Assembly: GCA_910578555.1 (NCBI GenBank)
Contig: CAJTPS010000019.1
Coordinates: 1-51,259, forward strand
DNA: 51,259 nucleotides
Source: an uncultured Lachnospiraceae bacterium
GTDB taxonomy: Bacteria > Bacillota > Clostridia > Lachnospirales > Lachnospiraceae
Direction of reading: 5' to 3'
Shown one piece after another: positions 32,793 to 41,134 of the stretch (positions within the stretch are counted from its first letter, which is position 1; every line of letters starts with the position of its first letter). The notes below the pieces were generated by a model. It had not been told where the DNA came from and did no database searches. It saw only the letters and a list, made by a program, of their open reading frames with translations. A program made the position numbers and the translations under genes.

Positions 32793-33641
32793 TCAGTGAA
32801 CGTCGCCGGTAATACCGCTTCCGAATAAGTCCAGTGTATTGATATAGGCGCCGGCAGCCATGGCGGCGGCCATGCCTTCGGGATTCGGAACTGCCGCCGG
32901 CATATCCTGCGTACCGGTAGTGAGGAAGCTGTGCTGCTTTGCACGGCTCAAGTACTGCTGGCGCGCATATATTTCTTTTGCGGCCGCTTTTTCGGCCGTA
33001 TTTTTTCTGATGGATCTTTCTACCTGTTCTTTCATCAGCTTTTTCATTCTCTTATGACGTTTGATCCACCAGTTTTCTTCCTCATCGTCATCATCATCGT
33101 CCGGTTTACGGCCTTCCAGGGCGGCTTTGCTGATGCCCTGGCCGTGGTGCTCTTCGATGGAGGCGCCGAAATGCTCGGTCACGACACAGCCGGCGTTATT
33201 CCCCCATGCAAAGAAAGGATTGTGCACGGCGCGGTCTTCCACAAAATAGCCGAGAATCCATGCCTCATAATCCGGATCTTTACGCATTTGTTCCCAGCCC
33301 TTTTCTGAGATGGAGATAATGTTGGTGTCATTCATGTGTGTGGAATCATAGGGAATCGTATCCAGCAGAGCGTAAAAATATGCCTGATATTCTTCCATGG
33401 TCATATCGTCAGTTGAGACGCTGCCGCCATGCTTTTCACGCACAGCCCGGCCAGCCCGGACCTGTTCATCCACATGTCTGGCGCTGTCGGGGTGTCTTCG
33501 TTTAAAGGTATCGACAACGCTCTCCTCTATGGAATCTTTAAAGGTTTTTTCAGGCTGAGCCTGCGTCTTTTTGGAGGAGGGAACGGGAGTGTCATAGATT
33601 GTTGTCGGGCGGTTGGTAAACATGATATCGGTTATATTCAT
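32793..33641 (-). CDS. Conserved hypothetical protein, cytoplasmic
   Basis: 282 residues from the ATG at 33641, chosen because AAGGAGA lies seven bases upstream; longer starts lack a site. The protein opens MNITDIMFTNRPTTIYDTP, a low-complexity start also seen in flagella-associated Lachnospiraceae proteins. A conserved-looking centre follows (MEEYQAYFYALLDTIPYDST, ISISEKGWEQMRKDPDYEAW, NPFFAWGNNAGCVVTEHFG), then an Asp/Glu run (DDDDDDDEEENW) and a very basic helix (IKRHKRMKKLMKEQVERSIR). No signal peptide or membrane segment. I cannot assign a function. Confidence 0.72.
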   Translation of the reverse strand: MNITDIMFTNRPTTIYDTPVPSSKKTQAQPEKTFKDSIEESVVDTFKRRHPDSARHVDEQVRAGRAVREKHGGSVSTDDMTMEEYQAYFYALLDTIPYDSTHMNDTNIISISEKGWEQMRKDPDYEAWILGYFVEDRAVHNPFFAWGNNAGCVVTEHFGASIEEHHGQGISKAALEGRKPDDDDDDEEENWWIKRHKRMKKLMKEQVERSIRKNTAEKAAAKEIYARQQYLSRAKQHSFLTTGTQDMPAAVPNPEGMAAAMAAGAYINTLDLFGSGITGDVH

Positions 33642-33975
33642 AGGGCATCTCCTTTTGCTGTGTTTGTTGATGAATCGTTTCCTGTGCGGCTGTGTTCTGT
33701 TATGCGCCGCATTAATATAAGTATTGTAATATTCTGAAGCGGCTGTATTTACTTTTGTTATTATTATATTCGTCATCAAGGGCAGAGTTTTGAAGCGGAT
33801 CGTTATGAATGAGGGCTTCTGTGTTATGAATTGAGAGCGGCTTTCACAAGTTATACGGTATGAAGAAGATTGTGAACAGCACGGATCAGTGCTATAATTT
33901 CAATATTGCGGGGCGCAGAGATTGAAGAGAAACATGATGTAATATCATTTGTTCAGAAAGGGAGACAGAGCAACC

Positions 33976-35766
33976 ATGAACACAGCCACAGAATTACGAA
34001 CAAAACTTAAGAGTATTGACCATAGAGGATATCCTGCCTACAAGGAGTTGAAAGGGCAGTACAATTTCGGAGATTATACTCTATCCATTGATCACGTGCA
34101 AGGAGACCCTTTTGCGTCCCCGTCCAGACTTTCCGTGCTGGTGAAAAAAGAGAAGGCAGGATTTCCGGCGGAATACTACGATACACCTGCTAAAAGGATC
34201 ACCTTACAGGATCATCTGACCAGACTCTTTGGCAGATGGGTGGCGGGCGGCAGTTTTCAGGCGAAAGGTTCCGGTAAGAGCGGGTTAATGACTGTTTCAC
34301 GGTGCGGACAGCAGGTGTTGGAGCGCACGGCCATGCGGGTGCAGGACGGGGATGTGACGCTTCGGTTTGAAGCCGGATTTCCGGCCAACGGGCGGATCAT
34401 CAACGCCAGAGAACTGGAGAAAATGCTTTTTGATATTCTGCCGGACTGTGTGCGGAAGAGCCTGTATTACGTAAAAATTGATCAGGAGAAGTTAAAGCAG
34501 GCAATCTGGCTCTGCGAGGATCAGCAGTACATCAGACAGAGCCTTTCCGAGAAAGGATTGTGTGCCTTTATCGCGGACGGTTCCGTGCTGCCGAGGGAGA
34601 GCGGGGTGTCGGAGAAACCGATGAAAGGAGCTGTAACCTTCCTGTCACCGGAGAGTTTAAGAGCCTCTTTAAACCTTCCCCACAGGGGAGAGATTTGCGG
34701 CATGGGGATTCCCAAAGGAATTACCTTGTTTGTGGGCGGCGGGTACCACGGCAAGTCCACGATCCTGCAGGCACTGCAGAACGGCGTGTACAATCATATT
34801 GCAGGAGACGGCAGGGAATATGTCATTACGGACAGTTCGGCGTTTAAGCTCCGCGCCGAGGACGGCAGGAGTATTACCGGTGTGGATATCTCGCCTTTTA
34901 TCAGGAATCTGCCGAATAAAAAGGATACGGTGCATTTTTCCACGGAGGATGCCAGTGGCAGCACCTCTCAGGCCGCAAACCTTATAGAAGCTTTAGAGAG
35001 CGGCAGCGGGCTGATCCTGATCGACGAGGATACGTCGGCAACAAACTTCATGGTACGGGACCAGCTGATGGCGCAGGTGATCACATCCGGTGAAGAGCCG
35101 ATTACACCATTTATAGACAGGGTGCGGGGGATGTATGAGGACCTGGGTGTGTCTTCTGTGATCGTGGCGGGAAGTTCCGGCGCTTTTTTCCACATTGCGG
35201 ATACTATCATACAGATGAAAGAGTATATGCCGATTGACATTACCGGGCGGGCGAAGCAGGCGGCGGCAGCTTATGACAAGGCGGCGGAGTATAAGGGGTT
35301 GCCCGAAGGGGAAGGCACGAGCGGCGGCAGTATTGCGGACGAGCGGTCCGGGCGGACAGACACCCGGACAGGCGGTAAAGCAGAAAGCGCACAGTTTCCG
35401 GCATTTAACCGTAAGCGTTGTCCGGAGCCGGATATGGCGCTTCGAAAAGACGACCGTATCAAGATCAGGACGACGGGAACCAGTGAACTGTCACTTTCCA
35501 GGGAAAATGTGGAACTGCGGTATTTAGAGCAGCTTAAGGACCAGGAGCAGACGGCGGCGCTGGCTTATCTGCTGAAATATGCACAGCTTAAGATGATGGA
35601 CGGCAAGAAGGACTTGAGGCAGATCGGAGACATGCTGGAGGAACAGCTTGACCGGAAGGGACTGGAAAGTCTTTTTGAGCGCGGCGACGTGGCAGCACAG
35701 CTTGCCAGGCCGCGGCAACAGGAGATACTGGCATGTATTAACCGGTATCGGCGGTTGAAGATATAG
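33976..35766 (+). CDS. ABC-class ATPase (PF09818 family)
   Basis: 596 residues from the ATG at 33976 (a TTG at 33949 is in frame but less likely). The N-terminal 230 residues (TELRTKLKSIDHRGYPAYKE, YTLSIDHVQGDPFASPSRLS) and the ATPase half fit the family annotated as predicted ABC-class ATPase. The P-loop is FVGGGYHGKSTIL, the ABC-like signature region is FSTEDASGSTSQAANLIEAL, Walker B is GLILIDEDTSATNFM, and VIVAGSSGAFFHIADTII follows. A low-complexity stretch at about 430-485 precedes a helical C-terminus. Cytoplasmic, no partner known; role uncharacterised. Confidence 0.9.
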   Translation: MNTATELRTKLKSIDHRGYPAYKELKGQYNFGDYTLSIDHVQGDPFASPSRLSVLVKKEKAGFPAEYYDTPAKRITLQDHLTRLFGRWVAGGSFQAKGSGKSGLMTVSRCGQQVLERTAMRVQDGDVTLRFEAGFPANGRIINARELEKMLFDILPDCVRKSLYYVKIDQEKLKQAIWLCEDQQYIRQSLSEKGLCAFIADGSVLPRESGVSEKPMKGAVTFLSPESLRASLNLPHRGEICGMGIPKGITLFVGGGYHGKSTILQALQNGVYNHIAGDGREYVITDSSAFKLRAEDGRSITGVDISPFIRNLPNKKDTVHFSTEDASGSTSQAANLIEALESGSGLILIDEDTSATNFMVRDQLMAQVITSGEEPITPFIDRVRGMYEDLGVSSVIVAGSSGAFFHIADTIIQMKEYMPIDITGRAKQAAAAYDKAAEYKGLPEGEGTSGGSIADERSGRTDTRTGGKAESAQFPAFNRKRCPEPDMALRKDDRIKIRTTGTSELSLSRENVELRYLEQLKDQEQTAALAYLLKYAQLKMMDGKKDLRQIGDMLEEQLDRKGLESLFERGDVAAQLARPRQQEILACINRYRRLKI

Positions 35767-35802
35767 GTTTCTTTGAAAGCATTGTTATGAAAACAATACA
35801 GG

Positions 35803-35858
35803 CTGTTGTTAACTTATTAATAAAAGAAGTTGACAACAGCTTTTCGCCATGTTACGAT
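35803..35858 (+). promoter_or_regulatory. BirA-type biotin operator overlapping the bioY promoter
   Basis: TTGTTAAC (35806-35813), 15 bases, GTTGACAA (35829-35836), extended on both sides by CTG/CAG, matches the BirA operator (TTGTTAAC-like half-sites about 15 bases apart). TTGACA in the right half-site (35830-35835) with TACGAT (35853-35858) 17 bases later would be the promoter, so bound BirA-biotinyl-AMP would cover the -35. Confidence 0.78.
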
Positions 35859-35982
35859 AGCTTCGTTAAGAGGGACTCGGAAGAGCGACGGTGCGCAGGA
35901 AGATGAGCGGGAAGGTATATCACATTAGAGATGTACAGTAATTCGCTTCATGTTACTGGAAATTACAATGCAGGAGGAAGCT

Positions 35983-36585
35983 ATGGGTACGAAAATGAAA
36001 GCACAGACGGAAAATACCGGCGTAAGGACGGGGGGAAGGGGTAAAACATATGATATGGCGTATATCGCTGTCTTTACAGTGCTGATCGCGATCTGCTCAT
36101 GGATTTCGATTCCCATGGCAGTGCCTTTTACGCTGCAGACATTTGCGATTTTTCTGGCGGTTTCGGTTCTTGGCGGCAGGCGCGGCACGATCGCAGTGGT
36201 TGTTTATGTATTATTAGGAGCGATCGGCGTTCCGGTTTTTGCGGGTTTCAGCGGCGGCCTCGGCGTTATAATGAGGAATACGGGCGGTTATATCGTTGGA
36301 TTTATTCTGACGGCGCTTATCATGTGGCTCATGGAGCGGTTATTCGGGAAAAAATTATGGGTACAGGCGGTCTCCATGGTACTCGGATTACTTGCATGTT
36401 ATGCGCTGGGAACAGCGTGGTTTATGTTTGTGTACATGAGGACAACCGGCGCAGTCGGTTTGGCAACGGTGCTCGGCTGGTGTGTGATTCCTTTTATCAT
36501 ACCCGATGCCGTTAAGATCGCACTGGCATTGACGCTGGGAAATGCGCTTCGCAGACCGCTTGGGGCTATCATGGGAGAAAATTAG
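35983..36585 (+). CDS. bioY: Biotin transporter BioY (ECF S component)
   Basis: 200 residues from the ATG at 35983 (AGGAGG seven bases upstream). Six hydrophobic segments with the BioY pattern: ICSWISIPMAVPFTLQTFAI, VSVLGGRRGTIAVVVYVLLG, IGVPVFAGFSGGLGVIMRNT, GGYIVGFI, and the C-terminal FIIPDAVKIALALTLG. BioY binds biotin in the membrane and works alone or with the shared EcfAAT module, which is not in this window. The BirA operator upstream supports biotin as substrate. No biotin-synthesis genes follow, consistent with a biotin-scavenging organism. Confidence 0.93.
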   Translation: MGTKMKAQTENTGVRTGGRGKTYDMAYIAVFTVLIAICSWISIPMAVPFTLQTFAIFLAVSVLGGRRGTIAVVVYVLLGAIGVPVFAGFSGGLGVIMRNTGGYIVGFILTALIMWLMERLFGKKLWVQAVSMVLGLLACYALGTAWFMFVYMRTTGAVGLATVLGWCVIPFIIPDAVKIALALTLGNALRRPLGAIMGEN

Positions 36586-36724
36586 AAGAATGGATCAACA
36601 CCGGAACTTTAAGAATCTTGAGATTCCGGGCAGCGGATTCACGGATGGATGGAAAATAAAAAGAAAACTGACTGAAAGAGTGCACGAAAGTGTATAATAA
36701 CAGGATAGGTGAAGGAGCGTATAT

Positions 36725-37093
36725 ATGATATACAGGATCAGAGCACATCACGGTATGTGCTTTTCCTTTTTTCAGGGAAAAGGTTACAGCGGTGAATTTA
36801 CGGAAAATATGAAGAAGATGAAGGAGAAGCTGGAACAGAATCCGACGGTGGCTTTGCTGCAGGAGACGGATGATGTGTGTGCGTGCTGTCCGAACAACCG
36901 GCAGGACAGATGCGTCTCCATGGAAAAGGTGGAGAGATACGACAGCCAGGTTCTTGCGCTTTGCGGGCTGGCACCGGGGACGTCCATAGGGTGGCAGGAC
37001 TTTGAGAGGCTGGTGCGGGAGAAGATTCTGACACCGGACAGGCGGGAAGAAATATGCGGAGACTGCGAGTGGAATGATTTGTGCCATTTTTGA
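36725..37093 (+). CDS. DUF1284 family protein, probable iron-sulfur binding
   Basis: 122 residues; AAGGAG precedes the ATG. The opening YRIRAHHGMCFSFFQGKGYS is diagnostic for DUF1284. Cysteines occur in DDVCACCPNNRQDRC and CGDCEWNDLC, which could ligate a metal or an Fe-S cluster; this is inferred from spacing only. Cytoplasmic, function unknown. Confidence 0.88.
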   Translation: MIYRIRAHHGMCFSFFQGKGYSGEFTENMKKMKEKLEQNPTVALLQETDDVCACCPNNRQDRCVSMEKVERYDSQVLALCGLAPGTSIGWQDFERLVREKILTPDRREEICGDCEWNDLCHF

Positions 37094-37214
37094 CGGTGCG
37101 GGTAATTGTCCGGTTACAGCCGGATTCGTGAAGTGCATTTGCTTTTCACGACACAAAAAAGTCTGTTGGCAACATTTTGATAGAAAAAGGGCAGAGTAAA
37201 TCTCTTGTTTCGTG

Positions 37215-37364
37215 TATAATAGCGTGAGAAGAACTTCTAACCACTCACAGCAGAGGCTGTTTCGTGGAGAAGTTCTAAGTCTGCGAAGCAGACTTTTCTC
37301 ACGCAGGAGAATGCCTAAAATACGGCATTCTCCGTACCGATTTGAGTCACAGCGAAGCTGTGAC
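37215..37364 (+). ncRNA. Multi-hairpin structured element, candidate RNA
   Basis: After a TATAAT at 37215-37220 there are five nested or consecutive stems: GCGTGAGAA/TTCTCACGC (37222/37296), AGAACTTCT/AGAAGTTCT (37230/37268) extended by CCAC/GTGG, AGTCTGC-gaa-GCAGACT (37278-37294), GGAGAATGCC/GGCATTCTCC (37306/37324) and GTCACAGC-gaa-GCTGTGAC (37346-37364). All are perfect. No convincing -35 sequence accompanies the TATAAT. The layout recalls the S10-operon palindromes. No gene is supported between 37093 and 37525. Confidence 0.55.
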
Positions 37365-37524
37365 ATGGAGGTTAACGTGAGAAGTATTTCCGGACCTGCA
37401 GAGCAAGTCCTGTTCACGGCAAAGTCAGCATAGCGGTCCCGAAAGTTCCGGAAGCGGCTATGCGGCTTCAGCTTCCGCCGTAAAATGCCCTGCCCGTATT
37501 CGGGAATAACAGACTGAAAACAGT

Positions 37525-38418
37525 ATGACAGAAACAGAAAAGAGTGGAAAACACGAAATGCAGACCGTAACGATCATGGTATGTGACGATGACAGGATGC
37601 TGCGGGGTATCCTGCAAGGTAAAATAGAGAACATGTGCGGAGAGCGCGGGATACCGTGCCGTGTCAGAGGCTGCGATTCCGGGGAGGATATGCTGAAGCT
37701 GCCGGAAGCGGATACGCAAACAGAAGCAGAGCCGGGGCAGGAGCGGCTGCCGGACATCCTCTTTCTGGATATTCAGATGCCCGGCAGAAACGGGATGGAG
37801 ATTGCGGCAGAACTGCGCAGGCGGCAGAAAGATATGATTCTTATATTTGTGACAGCACTGTCAGAATATGTTTATGAAGCATTTGATGTGGGAGCTTTTC
37901 ACTATCTGGTGAAGCCCTTCGGCGATGAGAAGCTGCGGGAGGTATTGGAACGAGCGTTGCAGCAGTATGAGCTGCTGCAGGAGACCAGGACATTGCGGCA
38001 GGCAGGTGCGGCGGAAGAGGACGGAAGGATCCGGGGAGAAGGTATGTCCGGAGAGATGCGGCAAAACGGGCGGGGACAGAGTCCTGTACCGGATGCCATT
38101 CTGGTGAAGAGGGGTGGTATTTCTACAAAGGTGCTTCTGGAGGATATTATTTATGCGGAAGTGTTTAACCGCAAGGTTATGCTGCACACAACAGGCGGAG
38201 ACATTGAATATTATGGAAAACTGACAGACTTGTCACAACAGGCTGGAAACAGTTTTTACCGGACGCACCGGGCCTATCTGGTGAACTTTAAATATGTAGA
38301 AAAGTATAATGCGACCACGATCTGGCTGGAACAGGGTACAGCGCTGGTGTCCAGGAAACAGTTTGCAGGCTTTGTGCGGCAGTATATGCAGTATATCAGC
38401 AGAAAGAGGGACGGGTGA
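37525..38418 (+). CDS. LytTR-type response regulator (AgrA/VirR-like)
   Basis: 297 residues from the ATG at 37525; an alternative ATG at 37558 starts closer to the domain. The receiver domain has acidic residues VCDDDRML, the phospho-Asp in ILFLDIQMPGRNGME and the Lys in YLVKPFGDEKL. A linker of about 45 residues rich in Gly/Glu/Arg precedes a LytTR DNA-binding domain: ISTKVLLEDIIYAEVFNRK, FYRTHRAYLVNFKYVEKYN, LVSRKQFAGFVRQYM. It works with the sensor kinase encoded immediately downstream. Such pairs respond to peptides or envelope signals; no peptide gene is seen nearby. Confidence 0.92.
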   Translation: MTETEKSGKHEMQTVTIMVCDDDRMLRGILQGKIENMCGERGIPCRVRGCDSGEDMLKLPEADTQTEAEPGQERLPDILFLDIQMPGRNGMEIAAELRRRQKDMILIFVTALSEYVYEAFDVGAFHYLVKPFGDEKLREVLERALQQYELLQETRTLRQAGAAEEDGRIRGEGMSGEMRQNGRGQSPVPDAILVKRGGISTKVLLEDIIYAEVFNRKVMLHTTGGDIEYYGKLTDLSQQAGNSFYRTHRAYLVNFKYVEKYNATTIWLEQGTALVSRKQFAGFVRQYMQYISRKRDG

Positions 38419-39834
38419 GTGGAACGGTTAGAATTGTATTATCAGGCTGCCGACCTTATTTATGATATCTGTACTACGCTTTCGGGCGCATTCTGCTTCA
38501 TGGTCTGGATCAGACCTTTTATGGCGGACAGAAGGAGAGCGTGGTATGCGGCGGCTGTCTATTTCGCCGGTATGCTGGCGGGGGCGGTTGTGCCTTTCTA
38601 TGTGAATGTCATGGTTATGTACGGGGTGGTCATGCTTGCCGTTTTTCTTGTGATGGGACGTATGGAACGCAGCTATACCGCCCAGAAGCTGTTTCTGATA
38701 ATCACTTTTTTCTGTGTGCGCTGGCAGGCATGGCGGGTTGTCAGCTGTATCAGCAACGAACTCTATTTATTAAAAACAACACTGATCCGGTCGGCGGACG
38801 GCATGCTCTGGTTCGGACTGTATGCGGTTCAGTCTGCGTTTGATACTGTACTTGGTTCTTTTCTGATGTACGGCGCAGTCAGATGTCTGCTATGGGCTTA
38901 CGGTAAGCAGCGGGAGCATATGAACATCAGGGAGTTTCTGCTGCTGGTTATGCCTTCCATGTCAGGGGTGTTCGCTTACGGACTGTTTCGTTACTATAAT
39001 TATATTTACGAGAGAGATTCGGGACAAAGCCCGTTTAATATTTATGGAGGATATGACTATATCATATTGGTGTATTCGCTGGTCTGCTTTGCCACGATTC
39101 TGGTGATGACCTATGTGTTCAGACAGTGGAAGAATGAGCAGGAAGGGGATAAGCAGAAGGAAGTGCTGGCCAGCCAGATGCGGGATATGCAGAGTCATAT
39201 CAATGAAGTGGAGCAGCTTTACCGGGACATGCGCAGACTGCGCCACGACATGGGAAATCATCTGATGACGCTGGAACAGTTGTACGGCAGAGGAGATTAT
39301 AAAGAAGCGGTCAGGTATGCCCGCACGCTGCAGCAGGAAGTGCAGGCGGTATCTTCGGAGGTGGTCAGCGGGAATCCGGTTACGGACGTGATCCTCTCCG
39401 GCAGGAAGAAGGAGATGGAGGAAAAAGGGATTCATTTTGAATGCGATTTTCACTATCCGCAGACAGGAGGGATCGATGCCTTTGACGTGAGCATTATCCT
39501 GAATAACGGGTTGTCCAATGCCATTGAAGCGATGGAACGGGAAAGCGCTGCGCGACAGGAACAGGCAGAGAGATATATGACATTCGTGTCACTAGAGTCC
39601 CGTCTGGTCAAAAATATGTTTATGATAGAACTGGTCAACAGCTACCGTGGAGAACTGCAGATCGATGAAGCAAGCGGTCTGCCGCTCACATCCAAAGCCG
39701 GTGCGGGTCATGGCTTCGGGCTGGTCAATATCCGCCATGTGGCACGGAAATATTACGGTGATGTAGAGATCGCTAAGGAGATCCGGGAGGGGAGATCGTG
39801 CTGCGTGCTGCGGGTGATGCTGCAGCTTGCATAA
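38419..39834 (+). CDS. GHKL-type sensor histidine kinase (AgrC-like)
   Basis: 471 residues from GTG 38419, which directly follows the regulator's stop codon, so translation is coupled. Six to seven hydrophobic segments fill residues 15-235 (MVWIRPFMADRRRAWYAAAV to FATILVMTYVFRQW). A cytoplasmic helix contains the phosphorylatable His in RRLRHDMGNHLMTLEQLY. The ATP-binding domain shows VSIILNNGLSNAIEAMERES (N box) and GHGFGLVNIRHVARKYYG (G box). The signal sensed is unknown. Confidence 0.92.
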   Translation: MERLELYYQAADLIYDICTTLSGAFCFMVWIRPFMADRRRAWYAAAVYFAGMLAGAVVPFYVNVMVMYGVVMLAVFLVMGRMERSYTAQKLFLIITFFCVRWQAWRVVSCISNELYLLKTTLIRSADGMLWFGLYAVQSAFDTVLGSFLMYGAVRCLLWAYGKQREHMNIREFLLLVMPSMSGVFAYGLFRYYNYIYERDSGQSPFNIYGGYDYIILVYSLVCFATILVMTYVFRQWKNEQEGDKQKEVLASQMRDMQSHINEVEQLYRDMRRLRHDMGNHLMTLEQLYGRGDYKEAVRYARTLQQEVQAVSSEVVSGNPVTDVILSGRKKEMEEKGIHFECDFHYPQTGGIDAFDVSIILNNGLSNAIEAMERESAARQEQAERYMTFVSLESRLVKNMFMIELVNSYRGELQIDEASGLPLTSKAGAGHGFGLVNIRHVARKYYGDVEIAKEIREGRSCCVLRVMLQLA

Positions 39835-39916
39835 CAGGACGGGAGCGAAGAGCGCTGCCGGGGCGTATAACAGATCTGCTCACAACCGATAAAAGCCCCT
39901 CCACAACATTTCACTT

Positions 39917-39942
39917 TACAAAGGCAGGCAGATATCCGATAT
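39917..39942 (+). promoter_or_regulatory. Candidate sigma-D promoter before the FlxA-like gene
   Basis: CCGATAT (39936-39942) followed by TAAAA resembles the flagellar sigma-D -10 element; TACAAA (39917-39922) is a partial -35 with a short spacer. It lies about 115 bases before the ATG at 40056. Confidence 0.35.
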
Positions 39943-40055
39943 TAAAAACAGATAAAGATAAACTGTCTTGGCCGAAGCGGCCGTATCTGGATCAGACGAA
40001 GGACAGTCATAACAATCATAGCAGGAGACACGGATGTCTCAGAACGGAGGACAGT

Positions 40056-40904
40056 ATGAACATAAGCGGCGTAAATAATGCGGGCATGCAGCCTGGTATG
40101 ACAGGAATGGGCGCGGGGGCAGCAGACCAGACGGACCCGGTCAGCAAGGATCTGCGCAGACAGATAGAAGATCTGCAGAAGCGGATGCAGGAGCTCTCTG
40201 CGAATCAGGAAATGCCGGCAGAGACGAAGATGAAGAAGCGTCAGGAGATGCAGAAGCAGATCAGTGAACTGGAGATCCAGCTTCGGCAGCACCAGATGGA
40301 TGTCAAACGGGAGCAGGCCCGTAAGAAGAAAGAATCAGGTAACGCTTTCGATGAACTGACAGGTTCGAAGCAGCTGGAGAAAAAGAACGGGAAACAGAGC
40401 GCCGGCATGTCTGCGGGCAGCATGGAGGCGTTGATTTCGGCGGATGCGTCTATGAAGCAGGCGGATGTGCACGGCGGCATCGCCCAGAAGGCGGATAACA
40501 GAGCAGGCGTGCTGGAGACAGAGATCGCGCTGGATCAGGGCAGAGGCGGCAGCAGCAATATAGAGTTCAAGAAGGAGGAACTTGCCGATGCCAAAGCGCT
40601 GGCGGATCAGGCTGCCGCTTCCCAGATGGAGTCGCTGGCGGAGGCAAACAAGACCGTGCAGGAGGCTGCCAAAGAAGAGCAGAAGGATAAAGACAATAAG
40701 GAAGAAGAAAACGTTAAGACAGACAATGGCCAGAATACGGCCATCGTGGAAGGGGAAGAAACAGGCGCAGAGACTGGAGAAGGACAGAAGACAGCGGGCA
40801 AAGACAGCAGACAGACAGAGATGCCGAAGCCGGATACTTTTGACGTAGAGATGATGGGTGTGGCATTCAGCCGCGGATATCAGCCGGTAGATGTTAAGTT
40901 ATAA
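40056..40904 (+). CDS. FlxA-like coiled-coil protein
   Basis: 282 residues from the ATG at 40056 (GGAGG five bases upstream). After a Gly/Met-rich start there is a coiled coil (LRRQIEDLQKRMQELSANQE, KKRQEMQKQISELEIQLRQH) that fits the FlxA-like family, which is linked to flagellar regulons in several bacteria. A central charged segment and a repetitive acidic Glu/Lys/Thr tail (EEQKDKDNKEEENVKTDNGQ) follow, ending FDVEMMGVAFSRGYQPVDVK. No signal peptide. Function unknown. A strong terminator follows, so it is probably a single-gene unit. Confidence 0.75.
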   Translation: MNISGVNNAGMQPGMTGMGAGAADQTDPVSKDLRRQIEDLQKRMQELSANQEMPAETKMKKRQEMQKQISELEIQLRQHQMDVKREQARKKKESGNAFDELTGSKQLEKKNGKQSAGMSAGSMEALISADASMKQADVHGGIAQKADNRAGVLETEIALDQGRGGSSNIEFKKEELADAKALADQAAASQMESLAEANKTVQEAAKEEQKDKDNKEEENVKTDNGQNTAIVEGEETGAETGEGQKTAGKDSRQTEMPKPDTFDVEMMGVAFSRGYQPVDVKL

Positions 40905-40923
40905 AGACATACAGGAAAAAAGG

Positions 40924-40969
40924 AACGCTGTGAAGCCGGGAAATGATTGGCTTTGCAGCGTTTTTTTTG
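40924..40969 (+). terminator. Rho-independent terminator after the FlxA-like gene
   Basis: AACGCTGTGAAGCC pairs with GGCTTTGCAGCGTT (one small offset in the middle) across an 11-base loop, followed by a run of eight or more Ts. The stem is long and GC-rich. Confidence 0.88.
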
Positions 40970-41134
40970 TTTGGGAGAATGACGGAAGGTTATACATTTA
41001 ACCCATTGTGCCTGCGGCGTTTTGCATGTACTATGGAAGGGAAGGGCTGGCACAGGAGGGAACTCATATTGCAGCTGTGGACGGAATGGTGAATGTGCTC
41101 ATGCTCCGGTGAAAGACGACAGGAGGACAGCGTA

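Noticed and set aside
37206..37433. Short plus-strand ORF across the hairpin array
   Set aside because: Its codons are made of the palindromes themselves and there is no ribosome binding site.
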